From: Symsagittifera roscoffensis
Lineage: Eukaryota > Xenacoelomorpha > Acoela > Convolutidae
NCBI RefSeq assembly: GCF_963678635.1
Contig: NC_087062.1
Span: 86,020,890 to 86,084,889 of the forward strand
Direction of reading: 5' to 3'
DNA length: 64,000 bases
The notes under the pieces were generated by a model. The model made no database searches. It had not been told where the DNA came from and saw only the letters and a program-made list of their open reading frames with translations. Positions 23,710 to 35,480 of this stretch are shown here, one piece after another; within the stretch, counting starts at the first letter, position 1; each line of letters opens with the position of its first letter. The position numbers were made by a program, and so were the translations under genes.

Positions 23710-23738
23710 GGGAGGATAAAAGAAGTATCCACTTAATC

Positions 23739-23751
23739 AAAAAGAGGGAAA
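23739..23751 (+). promoter_or_regulatory. Polypurine tract before LTR B
   Basis: AAAAAGAGGGAAA directly abuts the TG of LTR B. The identical tract abuts LTR C. It is the expected plus-strand primer for reverse transcription and shows that LTR B is a 3' LTR of region 1. Confidence 0.85.
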
Positions 23752-24102
23752 TGTTATCCGTACGGATATTATAGCAAAACTATTATAGCAAAACATCCTT
23801 TATAAATGATACAGATGTAGGTGCTACAACTACCAGTTGGTAATGATTACATACTATTAACCTAATCGATTACTTAACATATAGAAGTCTGATGATTAAA
23901 TAAGTACCTATTTATACGTAAGGACATATGTACTAGTTCTTATGAAACACTGTCTCTCAATTGATTCGATGTCAGTGTCAGCCAGACTTAAACATAGATA
24001 GTTGAATTCAAGTTGCTCTCTTATTTGTTTAATTCTCAGTTAGCATACAGCGTACTTTGATCAACATAGATTATACCTCACCTAACGGATGAGGGTATAA
24101 CA
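23752..24102 (+). repeat. LTR B (shared middle LTR), 351 bp
   Basis: It is preceded by a polypurine tract and followed by a primer-binding site and the gag start. It therefore acts as 3' LTR of region 1 and 5' LTR of region 2. It lacks two bases present in LTRs A and C (AGCGTACTTTG versus AGCGTAGACTTTG). Confidence 0.9.
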
Positions 24103-24860
24103 TGGCGCAGCCAGCAATTACAAAGGACCCATTGAGAATAACACCGTTCTGGCAGAAAGCCTCAGCGGAACCACCAAAAGAGTGGGACAAGTGGAACCAA
24201 CAACTATTCCTCGGCATTATCGCAAAAGATGGTGTAAACTTGTCAAAGCTCTTACGAAACCCCCAAGCTTAACGAAAACCTCAAGAACCGGGGTATGAAC
24301 TCTCTATCGAGCGGGAAACCGACAAACAAACAGGAGATCGCAACCTACGCAACCAAGAGAAACGGGTAGCGTGGGAAAACCAGTGTCCACACTTGGACAA
24401 TCTTGGTCCAACAGTAGACGGAATTCCGTGAGAAGAAGAGGACATCAAATGCAGGAGCTATATGTACTTGTGTTTGGGGACTGAGCGCCAAAGAAGATTG
24501 ATACAATACTATCCCGATCTCAAAATTCAAGAAATTTCAACCAGAGACTTCTGGGGCAGATTAACACGACTTTTTGTAAAGGAACGAAATGTGACATTCG
24601 ATCGTTATGAAGCGTTCACACGCAAACAAGGAAAAACAGAATCTCTGGAAGAATTTCATTGTGGACTCACAGAACTCGTGGTCAAAGGCAATTTCAAGTG
24701 TATCGCATGCAATGATGGAGGACTCGAATCAGAAATAATCAGAGATTTATTTACAGCGAACATGTCAAACGACGAGGTTCAAAAAGACCTTCTAGCTGAA
24801 AAAAAAATCACCCGAACAAGCGTTGGATTACGCGGTAAGACGGGAGAAGGGTCTCGAGAA
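24102..24860 (+). pseudogene. gag remnant of internal region 2
   Basis: The ATG at 24102 uses the last base of the LTR. The first frame (MAQPAITKDPLRITPFWQKA onward) stops after about 57 codons. Frame shifts follow, and a longer frame from 24462 carries DFWGRLTRLF, EEFHCGLTELV and IIRDLFTANMSNDEVQKDLL, the capsid C-terminal pattern of mag-like Gag. A deletion of about 500 bases removes the zinc fingers and fuses capsid to protease near 24873. Confidence 0.8.
24103..24120 (+). promoter_or_regulatory. Primer-binding site, tRNA-Ser-like
   Basis: TGGCGCAGCCAGCAATTA starts immediately after LTR B. TGGCGCAG resembles the Ser-tRNA complement used by several Gypsy elements; the tRNA identity is inferred from recall of that pattern. 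An equivalent site follows LTR A at 21167. Confidence 0.65.
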
Positions 24861-24872
24861 CCAAGTTCACAT

Positions 24873-26335
24873 CCGAATAAAATTGTTTTTATCGCCGACA
24901 CAGGTTCCCCAACGTCTTTCGTGAACGAAAAAACAGCCAACCTCTTGGCATCCACAGTCAAATCGGCAGTTAAAACCAAATTGGGAGAAGACGACGAGGC
25001 CAACCGAATGGTCTGCTACAATGGATACAAAATCCCGTCCCTTGGCCGGTTAATCGCTCCTATAGAAACCGGAGGATGGACGATTCAAACAGCTTCGTTC
25101 ATAGTGGTGGATGACAGACGAGCGAACATCATGGGGCGCAATCTTCTTCCCCAGATTGGAATAGAACTGCACCAAGAGAGAAAACTAATTGGTAAGTCAG
25201 AACTGCATGTCAACAATATTGACAGTTCAGACACACAAATAGCGGCGTGGGTCAGAACTACGTACCCCGGACTCTGTACCCGAATAGGGCGCTCAAAAAA
25301 CCACATGGTTCATACGCAATTCTTAAAAGAATTCAAGGCGTTGCAGCAACGAGGGAGAAGTGATCCCATTCACATTCAAGAGAGAGTGGAAAATGAAATT
25401 CTATCACTAATTGACCAAGGTCGTATAATTCGTCTGGAGAAATGCAGTGACAAACAATTCATCAGCCCTATAGTGATAACGGTAAAGACAGATCAATCAA
25501 TAAAACTAGCAATGGATGGATTCGAAACAAATAAACAAATCTATCCATAAAAACAAATATCATATGCCAAACATTGAGGTTTTGTTAGACAATATAGCAC
25601 AGTCAGCCCAGGAAGGGACAAATAAGCCGGGGACCACATATTTTTCTACATTAGACACGTTATGCGTATAGCCAACTGCCACTCGATGAAACAACACGTA
25701 CGCAGTGTAATTTCAGCATTATTGGTGGTAGGGCTACAGGAACCTACCAGTTCCAAACAGGCTTTTACGGACTCACTGATATGCCCGCGGACTTCCGGAA
25801 AGCCATTGATCTGACCCTCAATAACGAGAAAGACACGTTTGCTTTCTTGGATGATATTCTAATCATCTCACACGGTAACAAAGAACAACACATAGATAAG
25901 CTAACGAAAGTTTTAAATAAATTAGATGCCGAAAACATGGCCATCTCAGTCGACAAATGTAAATTTGGTTGCAAAGAAGTCGAGTGGCTGGGCTTCATAA
26001 TTAACGAATATAGCTTAACCCCTATGCAAAAGAAAACAGATGCTTTAGTAAATCTGCAACACCCTAAAACCTTCAAACAACTCAAAAGTTTTATGGGATC
26101 TATCCATCATTTGAACAAATTCATCCCTAATTTGGCTCAATTATGTACCCCTTTACGATCCCTACTGTCTACAACAAACAAATTTAACTTTGTGTGGAAG
26201 GAAGAAAATGAAAAAGCTTTTCGTAATATAATAGCCGCGGTTAAAAATATTACCGAAAAAAAAACATTTCGTAAGCAACAGAGAAACACGTATTATTGGC
26301 AATGCCAGCCGCAAGGGAATAGGCGCGGCACTTGA
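24873..26335 (+). pseudogene. Protease and reverse transcriptase remnant, region 2
   Basis: FIADTGSPTSF marks the protease. RT starts in the same frame, stops at the same place as in region 1 (ending KQIYP), and resumes one frame over. AFLDDILIIS is the catalytic box, with Leu before DD where V or I is commoner. The connection region (FIINEYSLTPMQKKTDALVN, KSFMGSIHHLNKF) is intact until it runs into a frame shift at the RNase H entry near 26270. A 2-base loss near 25660 (ACATTAGACACGTTATGCG) breaks the LDLRYAYG box present in region 1. Confidence 0.85.
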
Positions 26336-26834
26336 ACAAGAAACACCAGATGGTTGGGCAACCATTGCGTACGCATCGCGGTTCTTAAATTCGTGCGAAC
26401 AAAAATACTCGGTTAACGAGCTGGAGCTCCTAGCCGCAGTATGGGCTATCGAACACTTTAAGTATTACCTCTATGGTAGACGGTTTACTTTAATAACGGA
26501 TCACCAAGCATTAGTTAGTGCCCTACAAAGTAATAGAGGCAACATAACCTATCAAAGCAGGTTAACTAGATGGATCGATAGAATCATCCCGTTTGATTTT
26601 GATATACACCACCTAGCAGGCAGTAAAATGGGCCTAATTGATTACATATCACGATATCCAGTCGGTAAACCACAACCCCCGGCATATTGGTACGAACAAT
26701 TTGTCGTCGCATTAATTGACGATTTCGTCACATGCTTAGAATTTCAAGACAGCAGTAATAAAAACATATCCTTGAACGAAAATCCATTTGGATATCTAAG
26801 GCACCGGAAAGCTCAACCGGAACGAGAACGTTGA
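26300..26834 (+). pseudogene. RNase H remnant, region 2
   Basis: In the frame that starts near 26310 the sequence reads GIGAALEQETPDGWATIAYA, then FLNSCEQKYSVNELELLAAV, TLITDHQAL and HHLAGSKMGLIDYISRYP. These are the RNase H E and D motif surroundings, but the final motif is LIDY rather than the usual ADxLSR. The connecting frame ends at 26834. Confidence 0.75.
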
Positions 26835-27281
26835 AACTTCAATTTCTGTTCAAACACAAACTGCATTCACTGTTAAAAGTCAATTGCTTCAAACCAGTCG
26901 TGATAACAACTCGAATTTCATCATTCCGCATTCAACTGTAAACAATAAATTCACTCACGGTATATATCCGAAAAGTATGAGTCGACAATTGCACCAAGGA
27001 ATGGCCTTGCCCCCTTTTTAAAAGATAACGAGAAAATGCCACAGTGGCGCTCAGACCCAATTTACGTTCTCTCCCATTAATTACGCCACATTCAACGATT
27101 ATTTGAACAAACCACCACCGCCTGAATGTACTATTAGTGATGTTACCCATCAAGTCATTCTATCAGAAGAAGCTACACCTTTAGAAGGATAGAAAACGAA
27201 AAGGTCAATGCCATCTGTCAAACAGTACAAGAGGAGACGACCACAACAGAATGACCACAACTGGAAGAGGAGGACACGCCC

Positions 27282-28440
27282 TTGTTCCGTAAGAATCTCA
27301 GAAAAGTGATGGACATCGAGTTTTTGGCAGCAGCTACACGAAGAGATCGGAATCTATCAACGTTGATGAATATGATAAAGCAGCCAAAAAGGGACAGTGT
27401 GAAACAGTGCTATGGTCCCTACTTCTACAAAGTGCGTCACCGTTTGTCAGTCAGAGATGGTATTTTGCTTTATGACGATAGGGTCGTTATCCCGAAGCAA
27501 TTAAGACCGACACTTATGGACGCGTTACACCTCACCCACCCAGGACAAGGCGGCATGCTCGAAGCAGCAAAACATGTGTGGTACCCCTATCTGCATCGCG
27601 ATATTGTGGCCACAGCACAGAATTGTAGGAACTGCCGTGATAAGTGTAAGAAACTAAAAGTCATCTCAGGGAAAAAACACTACGACACTCGACGCTGTAG
27701 TTGAGCCTAACGAAGAAATCCAGTTGGATTTTGCGGGCCCATCACCGGAAGAAAATGATAAAGAAGTGTATATCTTTGTTGGAGTAGATCGTTTCTCCCG
27801 TTTTCCTTACGCAAAGGTTGTTTCAAACAACTAAGCCGATACAATCATTCGCTTTATGCAAAATCATATCGTAAATCATGGGGTTCTCCGTAACATCAGA
27901 TGCATTCAAGCACAAGGTTTCCGGGCCAAAAAGTTTCTAATATACTGTAAAACTAATAATATCAAGCTAATATTCGCACCAGTGGATGACCACAGCGCAA
28001 TGAGAATGGTCGAACGACTAATAAGAACTCTAAAATCAAGGTTAGCAATCATGAAAATCGGCTAAAACAACACACCATACTAACTCGCATCTGACGTCGC
28101 CGAGCTAATTAAAACACTTCGCCTTACGCCTAACGCAACCGCAAAAATAACTCCGTTCGAAGCCCAGTTTGGACGGCGGCCCAATACACCACTAACCAAT
28201 ATTAGCACATCACCAAAACTCTCAAATCTTTCATGGGAAAACACTGAGATATCATGTTTAGATGAAAAAGTACTTACGAAGCCAGCACTATCTGCGGAAG
28301 CTATATGGGACCGGGAAAAGAAAAGTGTCGATGAGCTGGATCTCGTGTATAAAGACACAGGAGCTAGAGAATCAATGCCACCAACACAGCGACCACCAAT
28401 ACTTGCCGGAGCCCACCTTTACTCCCGTTGAAAATGAGAC
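27282..28440 (+). pseudogene. Integrase remnant, region 2
   Basis: The N-terminal zinc-binding part is visible (LHLTHPGQGGMLEAAKHVW, then CRNCRDKC). The core starts with QLDFAGPSPEENDK, where the first catalytic Asp is present. The second box, normally with Asp, reads CIQAQGFRAKK, so that Asp is lost. The third box is MVERLIRTLKS with Glu present. At least three stops or shifts interrupt the core (27703, 27833, 28063). Integration activity is not expected. Confidence 0.8.
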
Positions 28441-30078
28441 TGCCACATCAACTAACAACCCGCAGGGTCCGACGTGTACCTCTCCGGACCACAACCCGGG
28501 AAAACGACGCGCAAAAGTCCAACCGGAGCCGAGAACTCAACAGGACACGATTACGCTGGAGAGCAGCGACGACGATTATGATCGACAACTTCTCAAGAAA
28601 TTCCCGATAGGTGCGCATTTACCTCTTTCAAACAAACCTTACGAAGCATTAAAACTCAAAAGATCATTTCTCAGCGAGAAGTCAAACAATCTAAAAATTT
28701 TAAAAACGCGCAAACCGATAAGACGGCTCACCAATCAAGAAAAACAAACCCTAAAAAGGGCACCCCTAATCTTCCTAAAAGACCAATTTAAAGGTACCGC
28801 GCAAACAATTGACCCTAAAACCGGACTTCGATTAGAACAAGTGGCTAGAAAATCGGGAACAATTGCACGGAAAATAAAAAAACCCAGGAACATGTGAAAC
28901 ACAATTCAAAATTATCAAAAATGGATCCATACAAAATTACTCCCCACACACCGCGTGGATACGAGAGGATGGCAAACAACCACGGGTAATAAGGCACGAT
29001 GGCCTAGCGTTTATTCCAGACCCAAGAGTATATGGAAAATGTAGGCCGGCGGCACTAACGGACTTTGTGGCATATAAACATCTACCTCGAGCAAAACCAC
29101 GTGTTTCAGGAAAAAAGACCACGAACAGAGTTCTACCACAGATGGTACACAAATTTCTACAAGCCCAAAGCGCTCACCTCCAAACACGATTCAAGACATC
29201 ATCCAACAATCGTTAAATCGGAAAGCTTTGAGACCACAAAAGCTGTTCAGTACCTTCAACAGCAAACCAAAACTCGCACAACGTGCAAAACAACCAAACA
29301 AGAACCCCACAGCACAACAGTGAACGAAACCATCTGGTTAATTGAGCCCTAAGAAAAAGCCAAAAGTAGACCTGTCAAAAATCTAATTCGAATGCGACAC
29401 GTCCATTTCACTTTCGTCGGATACGGACCTAAGCGAAAAGACACCGTCACCAGAAAAACCAGCCGCGAAACGAATAGACATTAAAGCCACACCCGAACAA
29501 AAATCTCCCGAAATACGACGATCGTCGAGACAAAGAAAAAGCGCACTGGCCACCAAACTGGTAGACGCTATCCCAATTGCCAAAATCTGAGGCTCCTGAA
29601 CCTTGTCTGGTAGCACACGTCGAACTCGCTACAACCGACGTCAGGATCCATGATCAGCCAGCTGTAACCCCACAAGGCAACCCGAATCCGTTACCTGAAA
29701 CCACCCCGTCACTAAATTCCTCCGAGGAAATAATGTGCACAGAGATCCACCTGGAAAGAGCAACTCCAGAAAATACAAAACATGAAATCATTGACGACAC
29801 TTCAACAAAAATTAAAACAAGCTCCCGATATATTCTAGACAAACCTAAAACAACAGAAGAATCGTTCAGCAAGGACTTCGAGGAGGCAATGAACATACTG
29901 CACGCCATTTCACCAGTAGGGGGAATCTCTATGACATTCCAACGAGAAAGAGAAAACACCACGGAACAAATTGACTCACATACGGCGATTAAAACAGAGA
30001 AGGAAACAGAAAATAACGAAGTCGCTGAAAAGAAAAGGGAGGATAAAAGAAGTATCCACTTAATCAAAAAGAGGGAAA
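28441..30078 (+). pseudogene. Post-integrase region of element 2
   Basis: Several medium frames in different phases (28262-28897, 29065-29352, 29577-30101) are hydrophilic, rich in Pro, Thr, Lys and Glu, and lack recognised motifs. The last continues into LTR C by chance. This could be a long Pol tail or a third ORF before decay. No envelope-like signal or transmembrane segment is apparent. Confidence 0.5.
30066..30078 (+). promoter_or_regulatory. Polypurine tract before LTR C
   Basis: AAAAAGAGGGAAA lies directly next to the TG of the 3' LTR and is identical to the tract at 23739-23751. Confidence 0.9.
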
Positions 30079-30431
30079 TGTTATCCGTACGGATATTATA
30101 GCAAAACTATTATAGCAAAACATCCTTTATAAATGATACAGATGTAGGTGCTACAACTACCAGTTGGTAATGATTACATACTATTAACCTAATCGATTAC
30201 TTAACATATAGAAGTCTGATGATTAAATAAGTACCTATTTATACGTAAGGACATATGTACTAGTTCTTATGAAACACTGTCTCTCAATTGATTCGATGTC
30301 AGTGTCAGCCAGACTTAAACATAGATAGTTGAATTCAAGTTGCTCTCTTATTTGTTTAATTCTCAGTTAGCATACAGCGTAGACTTTGATCAACATAGAT
30401 TATACCTCACCTAACGGATGAGGGTATAACA
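30079..30431 (+). repeat. LTR C (3' LTR), 353 bp
   Basis: It begins TGTTATCCGTACGG and ends TATAACA. It is followed by AATAT, the partner of the duplication before LTR A. It is nearly identical to LTR B. Confidence 0.9.
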
Positions 30432-33402
30432 AATATAGAGACAACATCTTATACAGACATTCAATAAAATTAAGTCCAGTTCAAGGATCGAAGACAAATA
30501 TAATATACTTGAAAATGAATGATAACACTTATCTACAATCTTGGGCGGAAAAGACATCTTGTTTTATTAGTCAAGATTCGGTGCAAACTGATGATGAAAC
30601 CCAAGGCTCAGTTTGCAATAAAATTGTGCACTCAAGTTGCCCTGGAATCACACAAAAGACACCTGGTTTGGAAATGCGAAAATTATGGACCATGTTCACT
30701 TGAATCAGTTCTAAAAAGAAATGGAGACGAAAATGGACAAGTTATCGAAACTACCTGAAAGAGTTTAAAAGCTTGAACTGGATTTAATTGAAAAGAAACT
30801 ATCATCTTAACGCTACAAAAAAAATCTTATTACAGTTCCTGCCCAACCTAATTTCAAACTGAAAAACGTTGCTAGTAACCAACTGGACAGCTCAGGAAGC
30901 ACGAAAAGACAAAACCAAACGACCGGGGAGATAAATAACGGACTGAAGGAGCCAGCCTCGTAGAATTCCACCTTAGACTGCCACAAAAGAAAGTACATCT
31001 GTTTTCCGTGGTGTGCAAAAAAGTGCTGCTCGTCGACATGTGTACACGTGAGCGTGAAGTTTCAAAAACTTTTTCCTGAAAAAAAAAGAATTAAAAAAAA
31101 TCACCAATACCTATACAAGATTACTCATACGTTCATTACTCTCAATTATCTCACTAATTGAAATTCATGGACAAAAAAATTCAACTGCAAAACTTCTACT
31201 ACCCGGTCGCAGATCTTTTCCTCATTGCAAGAGCAAAATTACACAATCAATTCCCAGAGAAGAGGCCCAGGCCCATACGAAACCTGATATTCAGATAGAC
31301 TATCTCAAGAACAGAACTTTTTGGTTCGATTTTGCCATTTTTTGACAGGAGTTTGCTTCTTCCCTCCCTCAACACGTGGTTCTTAATATTACTTCCACTA
31401 TCGAGGATCTTAATATTACTTACCATATCGAGGTTAAGTTTTCTGTATGATCTCTCTACGATAGTAACCTCGTTCTTATTGATTGGGTCCTTACCTTGCT
31501 CATACTGAATGGGATAGCCGGCTAATGTTTTGCCATACTCATTATTTTGCCAGTCACCTACAACTTTTTCAATAGCCAAAAACTCGAAGAATTGATAACG
31601 CTTGACTGCTTTTCTCGTCACTAAGAGAATTTATCTTAAGCTTTTTAAACTATTTTGAAAATGAATAACTATTTGGAAAGTGCAATAATGTGATACACAC
31701 TTAAATTTGTATGACGCTTCTTTGAGTTTTCTCAATAATGAAAAAAAATACCCAACACAAAGAGGCAAAAGGGAACAGCGCACTACATCCAATACATCAC
31801 AAATACAGCATGCCAATTAGCCGACAGGCAATTGGGCAGAAGTCGAAAAATGTTTCAAAAAAGTGTCAAAAACTAGATCTAAAATTTTCATACGTTTACC
31901 GTTTTGTCTTAAATGAAGCCCATTTGGAAGACATGCAACGAACACAATTGCCAGTGTTGAATTAGTATTGGAGTAAAACTAACGAAGCGGTAACTAATCC
32001 GACAATACGTGGGTAGACACTCGGTGATTAAAAAATGTCAATAAAAAAATATGAGTTCAAATGCAGAGGAAGTTTTCATGTCCCCTCCCTAATCAAAATC
32101 ACACTTTTTTCCCTTCATAATGCGCAAAGCAATTTCGAGCCACCAATCCAACATACAAAATCCAAAAAATCTCAAGCCTAACAAACCTGAAGTGAAAAAA
32201 ATGAAATCACACAAAACAAAACAAATCTCCAACGAAACGGGGAAAAACAGACTGTTTCGAATAGTCACTTTGCCTCATATTTGATTACAAAATTCTTGTT
32301 AATCAAGGTTAGGAGAAAAACGTTTGCCAGCCTTTTAACTTTAAAAACTCAAAAAAAATATTTGGGCTATTTCACCAAAAGGTCCAAACAAAGCATGAAC
32401 GATAATTCGATCCGAAAAAACGATCAGTCAAAGTTACCAACTTTTGAGACCCAGGAAAAAAACAGCCAACGGACAGTTGTAAAGGAGTCATGAGATTAAG
32501 GAAAAAGAAAAAAATACTGACGAATTTCACAAAAAATATCTAAGGATTTAAAGCTCTTTGAAATTCAAGAAAAATTTATGATTGACACGTCTTTGATAAC
32601 ATTAACTCAATTTGACAAAAGTAGATCAATAAATAAAAATTTTATTCCGCTGGGAAATCTGAAAAAATAATACCACTTTCAAAACTAGAAATCGACCACG
32701 TTTTTCGTGACCTTTACACGTTTGCAGTTCGATAGTGAAGTTTGCCTTCCTTTTAAGAAAGGAAAAGAAGTGAACTTAAAAAATTAAAACTCAAACTGCG
32801 AAAAAAAAAAAAATTTAGCGCGAACAAATTTTTTCCTGAAAAAACTAACAAAAAATCGCCAAGAACAATATAAGAGCATTCAAAACGTTCATAACTCTTA
32901 ATAAACAAAACTCAGCTGAGAAAAGCCAAATTCACAACCATTTTCCGAAGTTTCTTACAAAAGAGAAAAAAATATGACAATAAATCAAAAGTTTATCTAC
33001 GTATCAAAAAAAACTAATGCCATTGACAGTTATTGCTGATTCAAAAGCCCACCGAATGCGCAAATTTAACGATTTGAGACTGGCAACAAAGCCGACAGAG
33101 TTTCGGTAATCAATGCACAAAAATACCATGATCCTAAAATTGCCTTAAACAGCTTTACATAGAGGCTGTGCACTTCGCAAATACAAGTGGCAAAACGCCA
33201 AAAAACAGCTTCAGATTTACATCGAAAACAATAGTTTTAAGAGCACTTTTATTTACAAGATTACTTGGAAAAAACGGCGTTATAGAATTTAACGTTTGCA
33301 AACTCGCTTGTTTACCAATTGGAATTAAATCTGACGAAAAGTCAACAAGAAATAGAAAGAGACATTCCACAATCATGAGGACAAAATCTGGCCAAACGTT
33401 TG
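30432..33402. other. Non-coding AT-rich stretch with dispersed repeats
   Basis: This region holds diverged copies of repeat X (31066-31200, 32440-32920), A-rich runs and short open frames without recognisable motifs. One possible exon is listed separately (31495-31620). Nothing else can be supported. Confidence 0.5.
31495..31620 (-). other. Candidate orphan exon
   Basis: Read on the minus strand, a 126-nt open segment is bordered by TCTCTTAG on its 5' side and GTAAGG on its 3' side. It ends with NNEYGKTLAGYPIQYEQ, and the composition is more protein-like than its surroundings. I do not recognise the family and find no partner exons, so it may belong to a decayed or unseen gene. Confidence 0.2.
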
Positions 33403-33415
33403 TTGAGCCTCTCTT

Positions 33416-33596
33416 TTTTATTATTTTTTATATTAGCCCCCGGCCTGCTCAGTGCAGGACCAACCGTGGGGGAAGGAGATGTCATCCATTTTGCCGCAGC
33501 CGGTCCCACCTTGAGGAGGCGGATTACACTGGGACCCCTCCAACCGTGACCGAAGCGGGATTCGAACGCATGACCCATGTGCCTAACCCACTCGAC
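33416..33596 (-). mobile_element. Short tRNA-derived SINE
   Basis: On the minus strand the element starts GTCGAGTGGGTTAGGC, followed by a B-box-like GTTCGAATCCC, as in a tRNA-derived Pol III promoter. A unique GC-rich body and an A/T-rich tail follow. It is flanked by the 13-bp direct repeat TTGAGCCTCTCTT (33403-33415 and 33597-33609). The A-box seems to run into the flanking repeat (GGCTCAA), so the exact 5' end is uncertain. Confidence 0.7.
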
Positions 33597-33609
33597 TTGA
33601 GCCTCTCTT

Positions 33610-35480
33610 CTTATGTACAAATTTTTTGTATGCGTTTTAAAACTTGACTGTTCAAACTCTTGTCAGGATACTAATACGTTGTATCGCTTTTTACAGTGCA
33701 TAGACAAAATATCAACACAGAGGCGAAGCTGAGCTTCATACGTTACAGTTCGAGGTAAAGCTGGAATTCACAAAAACAAGCAAAACAAAGGACAAGGGAG
33801 CTTTAAAAATGAAGGCAAAAAACAATAAACTAGGAAATAAAATAAGCTTCAAAAACTATACGAATAAACCGACTATATGATTACAGCCGCAACTAGAACC
33901 GATCTCCAGAATACATGTTAATTGCTTTCGCCAAATTATGAATAAGCCAAATTATGAATAAATTATGCATTCTAAAAAAATGAGTAGGAAAATTTCTGAA
34001 ATGGAATGTTTGCTGTTTGAAATAAATAGTTTTTTCGGTTCATTCGATGAATCAAAAATGCATCAACTAGGTTAACTTATTACTTATCGAAAGTCAAAGC
34101 CCATGCTACTAAATACCGCAAATGTCCCCCAAAAGTGGCACCAATATTTGAGACTATGTATATCAATCATACTATGTATATCAATCATATCAATCTTTTT
34201 TACAATCATATACTTTTTTACTTCATACCCTTTGATAACAAAAAGTGATGCAGTTGATAAATTGTCAATGCTTGGAGAAAACCAGAAAAAAAAAGAATTT
34301 ATGGCATAAAGACTGAATAGCTCATTTCCTCAGTTCTTTTCTATATTAACCGAAGGAGCTAATAATCGTTTTTTTTCTCGGCACTTAAAATAAAGATTTT
34401 ATTTTTACTGCAGCTCTAATCTTAACTGAAAAATAAAGAGCTTTGAAGTGATAATTCATTTGATTAATGGGATTTCCAATAATGAATGCCAACTTTTCGT
34501 GAAAAACACCCTTTTTGAAACTTCCATTTCCAGCGGTCAAATCAACAACTTTATTAGATCGTGAACGAAATTAAAAACTTCAATAACTCAAAATCGTCGA
34601 TCATTATGTGTCAGCGATAGCACACAACATTTAACAGTATTATGCAAACAAAAACTCGGAAAAGAAACAAACATAGCCAACAGACAGTTGGAAAAAATGG
34701 CAATGAACGGAAGTAATCATAGAAAAAAAATGCCTGGAACAGAAAAAACTGACTGGTTTTTTGAAAAGATCTCAGCTTTCGCTTCTCCGAGAAAAAATAT
34801 ATGGCCTTAAGCACTTTGAATTTCTAGAACAAGTTTTGAGCAGCACTTTTTTGATAAAAATAACCCAATTTGAGAAAACTTGATCAATAAGTAAAATTTA
34901 TTTCGCCGGGAAAACTGAAAATTAAATTCCACTTTCGAAACTAGACGTCGATCGCGTTATATGTGACCTTTACACTTTTGCTGTTCTATAATATAGTTTG
35001 CCTTCCTTTTAACAAAGGAAATGAACTAAACTCAAAAAGAAACCAAAAGTCAAACCACGAAAAAGTACATTTGAGCCTGAACAAATTTGAAGACTTTTCC
35101 TGAAAAAAAAAATCATCGCGACGTATTTAAGAGTCTGAATTACATTCATCGACTCTTAAAAACACTGGATGAAATTTTGGGAGAAAATTCACAGATCCAA
35201 TATTCATTGTTTTCGCAAGAAGATCAGAAAGTTTAATTAAAAAAATCGATCAATTCAGTCCGTCTACAGCTAAGAACATGAGGCTTGAATTTCTTAAAAT
35301 ACGTGGCCAGTAAATAAATTTGATTCATGGGAACTTCAATAAATTAGAAATAAAACTATTGTACACGTATTAAACAGTTACAGCAATTTTGGGTATTTAA
35401 GCCGACGCCAGAAATTAGTAAGTTTGCAGTAAATAGTATATCAATTTTCAAATACCATCCATTTGTCAAACGTCCAATAG
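33610..35480. other. Non-coding stretch downstream of SAC1
   Basis: AT-rich sequence includes a diverged copy of repeat X at about 34640-35230. Short frames here have no recognisable motifs. No gene is supported. Confidence 0.5.

Larger units (their letters stand above)
20814..30431 (+). mobile_element. Compound Ty3/Gypsy (mag-like) LTR retrotransposon with three LTRs
   Basis: Three LTRs (20814-21166, 23752-24102, 30079-30431) bound two internal regions, both decayed. The 5-bp direct repeat AATAT lies at 20809-20813 and at 30432-30436, so the outer LTRs define one integration unit and the middle LTR is shared. Internal region 1 (21167-23751) keeps a gag 3' part, protease and the start of RT. 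Internal region 2 (24103-30078) keeps gag, protease, RT, RNase H and integrase. The zinc-finger spacing in Gag and the order PR-RT-RH-IN place it in Ty3/Gypsy, closest in appearance to the mag group. All frames carry stops or indels, so it cannot be autonomous. Confidence 0.9.

Noticed and set aside
29577-30101. Frame ending inside LTR C as an independent gene
   Set aside because: It is the tail of the decayed post-integrase region running into the LTR; no motif or start supports a separate gene.
33540-33600. Functional tRNA gene on the minus strand
   Set aside because: The cloverleaf is incomplete and a non-tRNA body with tail and target duplication follows, as in a SINE.
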